A DNA stretch of 64,000 bases from Pseudescherichia sp031987975. GTDB lineage: Bacteria > Pseudomonadota > Gammaproteobacteria > Enterobacterales > Enterobacteriaceae. A program made the translations under genes and the position numbers. Of the stretch, positions 26,653 to 34,912 are shown one piece after another. The DNA lies in the NCBI RefSeq assembly GCF_031987975.1, contig NZ_DALZYX010000012.1:34217-98216 (forward strand), read 5' to 3'. Positions within the stretch are counted from its first letter, which is position 1. Each line of letters opens with the position of its first letter. The notes under the pieces were generated by a model. That model was not told where the DNA came from, did no database searches, and saw nothing but the letters and a program-made list of their open reading frames with translations.

Positions 26653-27801
26653 ATGAGCTTTATGTTGGCACTGCCTAAAATCAGCCTGCATGGCGCAGGC
26701 GCAATTGGCGATATGGTTAATCTGGTAGCAAACAAGCAGTGGGGCAAGGCGCTGATTGTCACCGACGGCCAGCTGGTTAAGCTGGGCCTGCTCGACAGCC
26801 TGTTTGCCGCCCTGGATGCGCACCAGATGCCATACCATCTGTTTGATAGCGTCTTCCCCAATCCCACCGAGGCGCTGGTGCAGGAGGGCTACGCGGCCTA
26901 TCGCGCAGCGCAGTGTGACTACATCATCGCCTTCGGCGGCGGCAGTCCGATCGATACCGCGAAAGCAGTAAAAATCCTTACTGCCAACCCCGGTCCCTCA
27001 ACCGCCTACTCCGGCGTCGGTAAAGTGGTTAACGCTGGCGTGCCGCTGGTAGCCATTAATACCACCGCCGGTACGGCGGCAGAGATGACCAGCAACGCGG
27101 TAATCATCGACTCGGCGCGCCAGGTGAAAGAGGTGATTATCGACGCAAACATTATTCCGGATATTGCCGTGGACGATGCCAGCGTGATGCTGGCGATCCC
27201 GGCATCGGTTACCGCCGCCACCGGCATGGATGCCCTGACCCATGCGATAGAGGCGTTTGTCTCCGTCGGTGCGCATCCGTTAACGGACGCCAACGCGCTG
27301 GAGGCGATTCGCCTGATCAACCTCTGGCTGCCGAAGGCGGTCGATGACGGAAAAAATATCGAAGCCCGCGAGCAGATGGCCTTCGGTCAGTATCTGGCGG
27401 GGATGGCGTTTAACAGCGCCGGGCTGGGCCTGGTACACGCCCTGGCGCATCAGCCGGGAGCGACGCATAACCTGCCTCATGGCGTCTGCAACGCGATCCT
27501 GCTGCCGATTATCGAAAACTTTAACCGCCCACATGCGGTGGCGCGCTTTGCCCGCGTCGCCCAGGCGATGGGGGTCGATACACGCGGCATGAGCGACGAG
27601 GCGGCAAGCATGACGGCCATCCAGGCGATTCGTGACCTCAGCGCCCGCGTCGGGATCCCGTCCGGCTTCAGCCAGCTCGGCGTGACCAAAGAGGACATCG
27701 AAGGCTGGCTGGATAAGGCTCTGGCCGATCCGTGTGCCCCCTGCAATCCGCGTACCGCCAGCCGCGACGAGGTGCGTGAACTCTATCTGGAGGCGCTATG
27801 A
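26653..27801 (+). CDS. fucO: Lactaldehyde reductase (FucO-like, iron-dependent alcohol dehydrogenase)
   Basis: Reduces L-lactaldehyde, the RhaD by-product, to L-1,2-propanediol with NADH. The 382-residue group III alcohol dehydrogenase has the nucleotide loop AFGGGSPIDTAKA (about residues 95-107) and metal ligands in GMDALTHAIEAF (Asp/His) and LVHALAHQPGATHNLPHG (two His). Placing it inside the rhamnose transport operon gives the locus its own aldehyde sink; in E. coli fucO lies in the fucose operon. The stop overlaps rhaM by 4 bp. Confidence 0.9.
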   Translation: MSFMLALPKISLHGAGAIGDMVNLVANKQWGKALIVTDGQLVKLGLLDSLFAALDAHQMPYHLFDSVFPNPTEALVQEGYAAYRAAQCDYIIAFGGGSPIDTAKAVKILTANPGPSTAYSGVGKVVNAGVPLVAINTTAGTAAEMTSNAVIIDSARQVKEVIIDANIIPDIAVDDASVMLAIPASVTAATGMDALTHAIEAFVSVGAHPLTDANALEAIRLINLWLPKAVDDGKNIEAREQMAFGQYLAGMAFNSAGLGLVHALAHQPGATHNLPHGVCNAILLPIIENFNRPHAVARFARVAQAMGVDTRGMSDEAASMTAIQAIRDLSARVGIPSGFSQLGVTKEDIEGWLDKALADPCAPCNPRTASRDEVRELYLEAL

Positions 27802-28112
27802 TCCGTAAGGCCTTTGTGATGCAGGTTAACGCTAACGCCCACGAGGAGTACGAGCGCCGCCATACTCCCATCTGGCCCGAGCTTGAGGCGGTCCTGAAGG
27901 ACCACGGCGCGCATCACTACGCTATCTACCTCGATAAGGCGCGTAACCTGCTGTTTGCCACCGTGGAGATCGAGTCTGAGGAGCGCTGGAGTGCGGTCGC
28001 TAATACCGACGTTTGCCAGCGCTGGTGGAAGCATATGCGCGACGTGATGCCTGCCAATGCCGATAACAGTCCGGTCAGCGCCGAGCTGAAAGAGGTGTTC
28101 TATCTGGAGTGA
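27798..28112 (+). CDS. rhaM: L-rhamnose mutarotase RhaM
   Basis: Interconverts alpha and beta anomers of L-rhamnose, supplying the form used by the isomerase. The 104-residue protein matches the family throughout: MIRKAFVMQVNANAHEEYERRHTPIWPEL (conserved His and Tyr), HYAIYLDKARNLLFA and QRWWKHMRDVMPAN. It overlaps the reductase gene (ATGA) and ends the rhamnose operon. A degenerate second copy of its last 17 codons lies 3.3 kb downstream (31418-31468). Confidence 0.96.
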   Translation: MIRKAFVMQVNANAHEEYERRHTPIWPELEAVLKDHGAHHYAIYLDKARNLLFATVEIESEERWSAVANTDVCQRWWKHMRDVMPANADNSPVSAELKEVFYLE

Positions 28113-28608
28113 TAGGTTGCCAGGTGACGTTAGCCTATGTCGCCTGGCTGATCGGTTGAACATTCGTGAAGTTGTTCGTGCTGTGATCAGCCGTGTGAGC
28201 ATCAGTAAAGCGGCCAATAAGACGCTGATGTTGAGGTATGACATTTATGATAAGCAAAGCTGCCTTTTCGAGTGGAAAATCAAAGCTGACAAGAGCAGTG
28301 GTAAGTGTTGTTGATATTTGATGTATATTGAAGATTATACGTTCTTGCTTATAGCCATTCTCCGGCAATATCAGAACCGCTCAAGAAATTTACTGACACA
28401 ACCATATTGCTTTAAGAAAAAATAGATGGAGTATTAACCACTTCCTCGAATAAAAACATCAGATTCCGTAAGTAAGTTACGGATATTTGGTAGGTCGACC
28501 TTTGGGCTTTTTGAGCTTAACAATAATGATTTTTGGGAAACATTAAGGTTATCAACGCCACCAAATGACAACGCTTCATTTGGTGCCGTTCAAGGGATGA
28601 TATGTGTG
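28113..28608. other. Gene-poor AT-rich stretch at the left edge of the island
   Basis: No convincing coding frame. It starts with a hairpin after rhaM (28119-28148: GCCAGGTGAC/GTCGCCTGGC, one G-U wobble, 10-nt loop, no T-run) that probably ends the rhamnose mRNA. It also has the inverted repeats TCCGTAA-gtaag-TTACGGA (28465-28483) and CACCAAATGA-N7-TCATTTGGTG (28559-28585), the latter 24 bp beyond the immunity-gene stop. Base composition shifts clearly towards A+T from about 28200, consistent with acquired DNA. Confidence 0.5.
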
Positions 28609-29013
28609 CTAGTTTCTGCCGTATGTTATTACCAGAATCAATATTACCGCGATGATAAAGAATGCAAGGCTTGCAAGTGTAAGATATAGCTCAAGGTAAA
28701 ACGGCCCGATAAGTCGTTTGGGTAATTCACGGATAAAATCTTTATCATCATTCTTAGTAAAATTTGAACTTTTTTTCCTGAGCAGCGGCTTGAAAATAAA
28801 CTGCATCTTTATACTGTAAGCAAAGTTCACATAGAAAGTATTCATATTATCAAAAACTTTCACCACCTCTGGTAAATCTCCATATTTCTCCTTATATAGT
28901 AAGCATATATCCTTGAACCGTTTGCGATTTAATACAGACATTATAATGCTTGTGATCCCAAGTAAGATCGCAATTATCCATACTATGGCTTCGGTAATCA
29001 TCAAACTAATCAT
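28609..29013 (-). CDS. Putative membrane immunity protein for the PAAR effector
   Basis: A 134-residue protein with a hydrophobic segment at each end: about residues 7-27 (AIVWIIAILLGITSIIMSVL) and about 107-131 (YLTLASLAFFIIAVILILVI). Between them is a basic soluble region. Its ATG lies inside the last codons of the effector gene (8-bp overlap), the tight coupling typical of effector-immunity pairs. No family was recognised; the role is inferred from position, size and topology. Membrane placement suggests the cognate toxin acts on the inner membrane. Strongly AT-rich. Confidence 0.6.
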   Translation of the reverse strand: MISLMITEAIVWIIAILLGITSIIMSVLNRKRFKDICLLYKEKYGDLPEVVKVFDNMNTFYVNFAYSIKMQFIFKPLLRKKSSNFTKNDDKDFIRELPKRLIGPFYLELYLTLASLAFFIIAVILILVITYGRN

Positions 29014-30466
29014 TGTTTATGACCTCATACAGAGTGTTCATAATTTCGCCTGTTTTTTCACCCGCCCAGCTGAAAGCACCTTCACTTCCATATGAGATTC
29101 CACCAGCAATGCCAATCGTACAAAGTAATGCCCCCGCGCCACCAGCCTCAAAAGTAGTAGCACCTAAAACAACAGCGCAGACTGCATCTGCAGCGTTACC
29201 TGCCAATATTTTTGTTGCAACCCTTCCACCAATTAAACTTCCGGAAAATTCACCAATTGACGTAAACGAGGTTTTGGCGCAATCCCTACCCACAGTGCAG
29301 GCTTCAGTAATTTTTGCTGTGGTATCAAGTGCAGACAAGCCAAGGCCTATTTTCCCGGCGGTTTCCATCAGTTTCACGTATTTCGCCAGCTTTTCAATAT
29401 GAGTGGCGTAACCTTCAATATCGCTTACGCCCGTTTCATTCCAGCGGTGAGTGATAGAATTACTTGAAAGTCCAAGAGCCTTTTTGAGACTGGTGTATTC
29501 GTTGAGCATAAAACGGTGTTTTGTGAACATCCTGAGGACGCTATCAAGTTGACCAAACAAGCGACGGCGCTCAACGAAAAATTGTTCACCGAGCAGAGCG
29601 CCGCTGGTGATGTAATGGTTCTTATATGTCTTCTCGATCTGTATCAGAATTTTTTCTATTGTTTCGAAATACCCCTTTGCGGCTTCGGTTGCCTTGCCTG
29701 AATATCCGGCTGCATCGTTTACAGTGCTCGCTGCGGCTGCGAACATTTCAATGGTATCTTTATGCTTGTACAGAAAGTTGGCTTGCTGATGTGAGAGTGG
29801 CGCTAAAGCGTCATCAATACGTTGTTTCGCCGCTTGCATATGGGCGATCTGTTCACTGTCCTGCATGTCTGGATCGACTACCAGCATAATAGAACCGGCT
29901 TTATATTCTTTACCTTCGCCGTTCAGAGAGCGAAATAACTCGCGAGTTCCTGCTGGCGGTTCGCTTTGAAATAGCCATGGCTCATATGCCTTTGTAACTG
30001 CGCCATAAGGGAGGATACAAAAGCCAGCATCTACAGGCTCGCGTTTTGACTCTTGCAGTTTTGGTTCTTCTTGCACAGGCTTTTTAGCTGCCTGTGCGTG
30101 TTGTTCCGGCTCCTGAACTGGCTCAGACGTGGCTTTCATCGCAACTGGCATAGAGGCTGCTTTTACAGGTGCGTCCTGGTAAGGGCCATGTTTAGCCCAG
30201 GTTTGGGAAGGAATAAAAAAAGCCTTACATGGGCAAGTTGAACGACTGTAGAGCGTGCTTGCCCCCAGACAACCATGAATAATTTCTCCCGGATGTCCTC
30301 CACTAATGCTATATATGCCTGGATGTTTACCGCATGATACTTTGTTACCTTGTACCGCTTGCGGATTTAGATTACGTCCAAATTTTTGCCCTTTTGGGTG
30401 CCCTTCAAGAACACTACCACCGCAAGAAGTTTTGTCACCTTTAATAATCCAGTAACCCAATCTCAT
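29006..30466 (-). CDS. PAAR-domain type VI secretion effector with membrane-active-like C-terminus
   Basis: A 486-residue modular protein. Residues 1 to about 95 are a PAAR spike-tip domain (IIKGDKTSCGGSVLEG, GNKVSCGKHPG, GGHPGEIIHGCLGAS) followed by a Cys-rich STCPCKAFFIPS. Residues about 105-155 are a Pro/Glu/Lys-rich linker (EPVQEPEQHAQAAKKPVQEE). The middle (about 195-330) is helical, and the last 120 residues alternate Gly/Ala-rich hydrophobic stretches (AVVLGATTFEAGGAGALL, TIGIAGGISYG). No nuclease, lipase or peptidase motif is visible. PAAR proteins cap VgrG and carry toxins; the colicin-like hydrophobic C-terminus and membrane immunity candidate suggest a pore former. No vgrG or other T6SS gene is in the window. 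Confidence 0.75.
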   Translation of the reverse strand: MRLGYWIIKGDKTSCGGSVLEGHPKGQKFGRNLNPQAVQGNKVSCGKHPGIYSISGGHPGEIIHGCLGASTLYSRSTCPCKAFFIPSQTWAKHGPYQDAPVKAASMPVAMKATSEPVQEPEQHAQAAKKPVQEEPKLQESKREPVDAGFCILPYGAVTKAYEPWLFQSEPPAGTRELFRSLNGEGKEYKAGSIMLVVDPDMQDSEQIAHMQAAKQRIDDALAPLSHQQANFLYKHKDTIEMFAAAASTVNDAAGYSGKATEAAKGYFETIEKILIQIEKTYKNHYITSGALLGEQFFVERRRLFGQLDSVLRMFTKHRFMLNEYTSLKKALGLSSNSITHRWNETGVSDIEGYATHIEKLAKYVKLMETAGKIGLGLSALDTTAKITEACTVGRDCAKTSFTSIGEFSGSLIGGRVATKILAGNAADAVCAVVLGATTFEAGGAGALLCTIGIAGGISYGSEGAFSWAGEKTGEIMNTLYEVINND

Positions 30467-30818
30467 AAATCCCTCTACTTTTAGTGAAAATAATTACAGT
30501 GGTCATTTTACAAGCAATAACCACATGCACAACAAGCATTAGACTTAAGCCAAATTGTCTTTGGTAACATTGGGTAAACGTATTTCCGCCCTGAATGTTT
30601 TATTCGCTGTCGTCGATATTGGAGGTGCTACTGTAGGAGCAATACTTCGACTTGGTGACGTAGGTATCGGTAGTAAATGGACGTGACGATTCGCTGGCGC
30701 TATTGGTGTGCGTCAGTCGTTATAGCTTTGCTGTGATATATATGATCTATCAGTAAGCGGCGTTAAAAGTTTGATTGCAGTTCGGACAGAATTTCGGTCC
30801 CTCTGCTATCAGGAGATA
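30467..30818. other. Non-coding stretch upstream of the effector, with a possible gene remnant
   Basis: No complete gene. On the plus strand an open stretch without a clear start (30549-30686, 45 codons) reads through a hydrophobic segment (LNVLFAVVDIGGATVGAIL) ending GIGSKWT, which could be a decayed fragment of a longer protein; there is no further support. The effector promoter should lie near 30470-30530, where the DNA is AT-rich, but no clear -35/-10 pair is called. Confidence 0.3.
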
Positions 30819-31223
30819 TCAGCGACAGGCTCCCGAGTGATCGACAATGAAATCCACCAGACCAAAATCGGCAAAAGTGGACAGATTTTGGTGTATTGTT
30901 GATAGTGGCAAATTAACCTGCTGTAACAGGTCAAAAGCAGTGAGAGGGATCTGGACCTGCGTCAGGTAGTATAATAGGTGAATTGTAGTGGTTAAGGTTA
31001 GACCTGCGGTCTTAGGGATAGTTACCAGCTTTTTACGTTCATCGGTGGATGGAGGGTTAAATACTGATGGAATGTAACGGCACAATGCATCCTCATGCTG
31101 GGACCATATATAAATACCATAAAGTTCGCATTCATTGGCACTGCGAAACGTTGTACGATAGCTTCCAAGCCTTACCGATGAGATTAACGATATAACTGGT
31201 GAATAATTAGCAGCTTGCGGCAT
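30819..31223 (-). CDS. Hypothetical protein with a possible winged-helix C-terminus
   Basis: A 134-residue open frame I cannot assign. The C-terminal half (LTTTIHLLYYLTQ ... LTAFDLLQQVNLPLSTIHQNL, then FGLVDFIVDHSG) has the helix spacing of a winged HTH of the MarR/IclR kind. The N-terminal half has no recognisable motif. It stands alone in the AT-rich island, ends abruptly (GACR) and may be a fragment. It could be a regulator or a remnant; coding status is only moderately likely. Confidence 0.4.
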   Translation of the reverse strand: MPQAANYSPVISLISSVRLGSYRTTFRSANECELYGIYIWSQHEDALCRYIPSVFNPPSTDERKKLVTIPKTAGLTLTTTIHLLYYLTQVQIPLTAFDLLQQVNLPLSTIHQNLSTFADFGLVDFIVDHSGACR

Positions 31224-31384
31224 TTATGCTTGCTCCGTTAGCGGTGTGCTGAAGCATACCATATATGTGCAGAAGAAGTTGACGGCGATAAATACACCCT
31301 TTAGTATCCACAATTAACAGCCTGTACTGTCTACTTCCCCTTTACCAGGTTCTGGTTGCGTACACCATAGGCAAAGCGATTTAT

Positions 31385-31416
31385 GAAACCCACCTCTGGT
31401 GGGTTTCGTCGTTTTT
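31385..31416 (+). terminator. Strong hairpin with T-run at the right edge of the island
   Basis: GAAACCCACC-tct-GGTGGGTTTC is a perfect 10-bp stem followed by GTCGTTTTT, a good intrinsic terminator for plus-strand transcription. No plus-strand gene precedes it closely, so it looks like the leftover end of a lost gene, or a border element; it stops two bases before the rhaM remnant. Confidence 0.65.
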
Positions 31417-31417
31417 G

Positions 31418-31468
31418 GATAACAGCCCGATTAGCGTCGAGCTGAAAGAGGTGCTCTGCCTGGGTTAA
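31418..31468 (+). pseudogene. Remnant of the rhaM 3' end
   Basis: Read in frame this encodes DNSPISVELKEVLCLG and a stop, against DNSPVSAELKEVFYLE plus stop at the end of the intact rhaM (28062-28112). By eye about 40 of 51 bases agree. The sequence just upstream (the terminator) has no rhaM likeness, so only the last 16 codons and the stop remain. It marks the far edge of the 3.3-kb AT-rich island and overlaps, on the other strand, the 3' end of the permease gene. Confidence 0.75.
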
Positions 31469-32708
31469 TACCGACGCTCTGCTGCCTGCCGCTGAGCGTA
31501 AACGCCGATACCACCGTAATTGCCAGAACAAAGCAGCCCAACATCAGATAGGTATCCTGGAAGCCGATCCGGTCATACATATTACCGGCAAAGGCAGAGA
31601 GGAATATCGCCGCTGACTGCTTAGCAAACTGGAAGCCAATCAGGTAGATAGTGGCAGACAAACGGGTATCAAATACGCCGGTAATGTACTTAAAGGCTCC
31701 CACCAGCAGGAACGGCACCTCCAGCGCATGCAGCATCTTGAGGGCGACGACCTCTACTACCGTAGTGGCAAACGACGAGCCGATAATGCGTGCCGCCATA
31801 ATCAGCCCGGCAATCAGCAGCGTATTTTTTGCGCCGATGCGGTTAATGATCCACGGCGAGCAGAACATAATGATGGCATTGCAGATCTCCCCGGCCGTGG
31901 TGGCAAAACCAAAGGCGCGGGTACCCTCCTGCGGCGTGGCGAAGAAGGATTTGAAGAAAGTGGCAAACTGCTGGTCGAACACGTCATAGACGCAGGCAAC
32001 GCCAACCACGTAGAGAATAAACAGCCACATTTTGCGCTGGCGGAACAGGTTAAATACCGTCTTCGCCGTGATCTGCGGCTGGTTGGCACCGAGCGCGTTC
32101 ATCACCTCCGCCGTCTGGTTGGGTTTCGGTTTGGCGATAATTAGCAGCAGCATGAGCAGCAACGCCGCCGCTGAACCCATCCAGAACACGTACGACGGGT
32201 CGATACCGAACAACACCCCGCCCGTAGAGGCACATAGCCCCCAGCCCAGGCAGCCAAACATGCGTGCCTTACCGTATTCGAAGTAGCTGTTGCGGCTTAC
32301 ACGCTCAACATAGGCTTCGATGGCCCCCGATCCCGCCGAGAAAACAAAGCCGATATACAGACCGCCGCTTAATGCCCCCAGCCAGATGTTAGTTTTCAAC
32401 AGGGGGGCGAAAACATAGAGGAAAAACGGCGCAAACAGAAACAGCAGCACCGAGATGATCCACAGCATATGTTTTTTCAGCCCCAGCTTGTCTGAAATTA
32501 CGCCCAGCACGGGTTGAAAGGCGATGGCGGAAAGCGAGATGCAGGAGAAGACGATCCCCGTATGGGTTTTATTCAGGCCGATGATATCCGACAGCCAGAT
32601 CGGCAGGAACGGAAAGCAGGTGGCCATAATGAAGAAGTAGAAAAAGAAAAACAGTCCGAAGATCCAGAAGTTAGGGTTATCTTTGTGGGTACAGGCAGTT
32701 GTGCTCAT
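31431..32708 (-). CDS. rafB: Raffinose/melibiose/lactose permease, LacY family (RafB/MelY-like)
   Basis: A 425-residue oligosaccharide:H+ symporter of the major facilitator superfamily with 12 membrane segments. Start at 32708 (MSTTACTHKDNPNFWIFG); a longer frame reaches into the rafA-rafB gap and is unsupported. LacY-type functional residues are conserved: Glu in GSGAIEAYVERVS (Glu126), Arg in KARMFGCLGW (Arg144), and His/Glu in LKMLHALEVPFLLVG (His322/Glu325). The C-terminal residues after TLSGRQQSVGIN are encoded by the antisense of the rhaM remnant. Could transport raffinose, melibiose or lactose. Confidence 0.88.
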   Translation of the reverse strand: MSTTACTHKDNPNFWIFGLFFFFYFFIMATCFPFLPIWLSDIIGLNKTHTGIVFSCISLSAIAFQPVLGVISDKLGLKKHMLWIISVLLFLFAPFFLYVFAPLLKTNIWLGALSGGLYIGFVFSAGSGAIEAYVERVSRNSYFEYGKARMFGCLGWGLCASTGGVLFGIDPSYVFWMGSAAALLLMLLLIIAKPKPNQTAEVMNALGANQPQITAKTVFNLFRQRKMWLFILYVVGVACVYDVFDQQFATFFKSFFATPQEGTRAFGFATTAGEICNAIIMFCSPWIINRIGAKNTLLIAGLIMAARIIGSSFATTVVEVVALKMLHALEVPFLLVGAFKYITGVFDTRLSATIYLIGFQFAKQSAAIFLSAFAGNMYDRIGFQDTYLMLGCFVLAITVVSAFTLSGRQQSVGINPGRAPLSARR

Positions 32709-32752
32709 TATTATTATCCTCAGCTGTGGGCCGGCTTCCCGGCCCATCACCA

Positions 32753-34876
32753 TTACACCCGTTCTACACCAATCAGAATGGCGCTTTCCGGATCCAGAAT
32801 CGGCAGTGCAATTCCCGACTGCATCAACCACTCACCGCTTACCGTCTGCGGGGCCTCCATCCATGCGGGCAGCTTACGCATGGTGTGCCCGCCCTCGCCG
32901 GTTAAGCGAATATTGGGATGATCGAGCAGCGTGATACGGTACTGCGCGCCAGCCTCCAGCCCTGGCATGCGCAGCGGCATCATCAGGGTGTGATCCGGCA
33001 TCGCCAGTTGGCTGACGATAAACAAGCCCTGGCCTCGATCCTGGCTCACGACTCCCTGCGCCAGGGTGGTGGCATCCGGCATATCTACGCGCCACTGGGT
33101 ACCCGTGTGGATGATCGCGCGCCACCGTTTGTGCAGCGCGGCATAGTGCCGGTAGCCTTCACGCTCCTGCTCATCGACGCTGAGCGGATCCAGCTCCAGC
33201 CCCATATGACCAAACAACGCGGTAAGCCCGCGAAACGCAATGCTGTGCTGACGGAAGGTGGCGTGACATTTATGATGACCGATATGCGCGCCCATCACTT
33301 CTGGCGGGAAGAAGTAGCTCATCCCGCGCTGAATGGTATTACGCTCCAGCGCGTCGTTGTTGTCCGATGCCCAGAAACGGTGGCAGCGGGTGAGCACCTC
33401 GTAGTCAATGCGTCCCCCGCCCGAGGAGCAGGACTCAAACTCGACCTGCGGGAAGCGTTCCCCCAGCGCATCCAACAGACGATAGAACTGACGCGTCTGC
33501 GCATCGGCGGCAGCCTTGCCGTTGTGTCCAGGCTGCACCAGCTCCCGGTTCATGTCCCACTTCACATAGTCCACCGGATGCTCGCCCAGCAGCCAGCTCA
33601 TACGCTCAAGCAGGTACTCAAACGCCTCTGGAATATTCAGGTTGAGCACGTACTGATGGCGGCCCGTGGGCTGAGCATAGCCCGGCAGCGCCAGCACCCA
33701 GTCCGGGTGCGCCCGGTAGAGATCCGAGTTGGGGTTGATCATCTCCGGCTCGGCCCAGATACCAAACTCCATGCCGAGATTTTTAACGTGGTTAATCACC
33801 GGCATCAGACCGTTGGGGTATTTCTTCTCGTCGAGGTACCAGTCGCCCAGCGCAGCGTGGTCGTCGTTGCGTCCTTTAAACCAGCCGTCGTCGATAATAA
33901 AGCGCTCCACGCCCAGCGCTGCCGCTTCGTCCGCCATCCGCATGATGTATTGCGGATCGTGGTCGAAATAGATCCCTTCCCAGGTATTGAGGTGTACCGG
34001 GCGCGGCTTGTTCTCCGGGAAGCGGATAACGTTGTCTCGCAGGTAGCGGTGAAACTGCTGGCTCATTCCGTTCAGCCCGTTTGCGGAGTAGCTGGCGTAT
34101 AGCCGCGGCGTCCACAGCGTTTCCCCCTCCTCAACGGCCATCTCTCCCGGCAGGTAGAGCGCTTCGGCCTGCAGATAGCGGCGACCGTCGGTTTTTACTT
34201 CGGCCCGCAGACGGTGGTTGCCGCTCCAGCCCAGATGCACGCCCCATACGTCGCCGCGCATTTCACTGAATGCCTGCGTGCCGCTAATCAGTGCCGGAAA
34301 GTGTTCATGGGAGGTGCGGCCGCGACGGTTTTCAATCACGAAGCTGTCATGCTCAAGCTTCATGCGGTGCGGCTGAAACTCGCGGGTCCAGCGTCCATGA
34401 AAGGCCATCACCTCTCCGGCGCGCTCGGCAATCGGCAGCGTGACGGCAAGGCGATCAGCCTGCCACGCCTGCGCCCGAAGATTAGTTAAACCGTGGCGTA
34501 CCACCAGCACGCCGCTGTCGTCGAGCGCAAGTTCGCTGGTCAGGCGCAGTCCGGCATGCTCATCTTCAGCAGTAATCGTCAGGGTTTGCCCTTGCTGCTG
34601 TACGTGTGTGGTTTTGAATACCGGCGACCCGTCCAATCCCTGGCGGTGACCTTCAATGCCCGGCGAACCAAACAGACCCTGACCCAGCTCGGCCATCAGC
34701 GTCACTGGCGAGTCCACGTCCAGCCTGCCGTTGGCTACCGGGCGGGATAAACTTGCTGCATCCTGCGGCGAAAAGTGGTGAAGGTGCGAACCCCAGTAAA
34801 GAATTTCGGCAAAGGGGTGAGTTTTGATCACCACGTCTACCGTTTTGCTTTCCAGTCTTAAAATCGAATCATGCAT
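32753..34876 (-). CDS. rafA: Alpha-galactosidase, GH36 family (RafA-like)
   Basis: Hydrolyses terminal alpha-1,6-galactose from raffinose or melibiose. The 707-residue length fits RafA/AgaA-type GH36 enzymes. The catalytic nucleophile Asp is in YVKWDMNRE (about residue 470) and the acid/base Asp in SCSSGGGRIDYE (about residue 530). Also visible are the substrate-contact segments TWEGIYFDHDP and IIDDGWFKGRNDD. Start at 34876 (MHDSILRLESKTV) after AGGAG. Transcribed with the permease gene (44-bp gap) from a promoter region with two LacI-type operators. Likely a cytoplasmic tetramer. Confidence 0.93.
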   Translation of the reverse strand: MHDSILRLESKTVDVVIKTHPFAEILYWGSHLHHFSPQDAASLSRPVANGRLDVDSPVTLMAELGQGLFGSPGIEGHRQGLDGSPVFKTTHVQQQGQTLTITAEDEHAGLRLTSELALDDSGVLVVRHGLTNLRAQAWQADRLAVTLPIAERAGEVMAFHGRWTREFQPHRMKLEHDSFVIENRRGRTSHEHFPALISGTQAFSEMRGDVWGVHLGWSGNHRLRAEVKTDGRRYLQAEALYLPGEMAVEEGETLWTPRLYASYSANGLNGMSQQFHRYLRDNVIRFPENKPRPVHLNTWEGIYFDHDPQYIMRMADEAAALGVERFIIDDGWFKGRNDDHAALGDWYLDEKKYPNGLMPVINHVKNLGMEFGIWAEPEMINPNSDLYRAHPDWVLALPGYAQPTGRHQYVLNLNIPEAFEYLLERMSWLLGEHPVDYVKWDMNRELVQPGHNGKAAADAQTRQFYRLLDALGERFPQVEFESCSSGGGRIDYEVLTRCHRFWASDNNDALERNTIQRGMSYFFPPEVMGAHIGHHKCHATFRQHSIAFRGLTALFGHMGLELDPLSVDEQEREGYRHYAALHKRWRAIIHTGTQWRVDMPDATTLAQGVVSQDRGQGLFIVSQLAMPDHTLMMPLRMPGLEAGAQYRITLLDHPNIRLTGEGGHTMRKLPAWMEAPQTVSGEWLMQSGIALPILDPESAILIGVERV

Positions 34877-34912
34877 CAGACATCTCCTGTCATCGGGATG
34901 TTCTGAGTGTTG

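Noticed and set aside
28117..28314. 65-codon frame after rhaM
   Set aside because: Starts inside the post-rhaM hairpin, has no ribosome site and no likeness to any family.
31331..31531. Possible insertion-sequence tail (minus-strand reading FINRFAYGVRNQNLVKGK)
   Set aside because: The short peptide has a faint transposase-like look, but there are no terminal inverted repeats, target duplication or longer transposase frame.
32918..34102. 394-codon open frame antisense to the alpha-galactosidase
   Set aside because: The GH36 gene on the minus strand has all catalytic motifs; the opposite frame has none.
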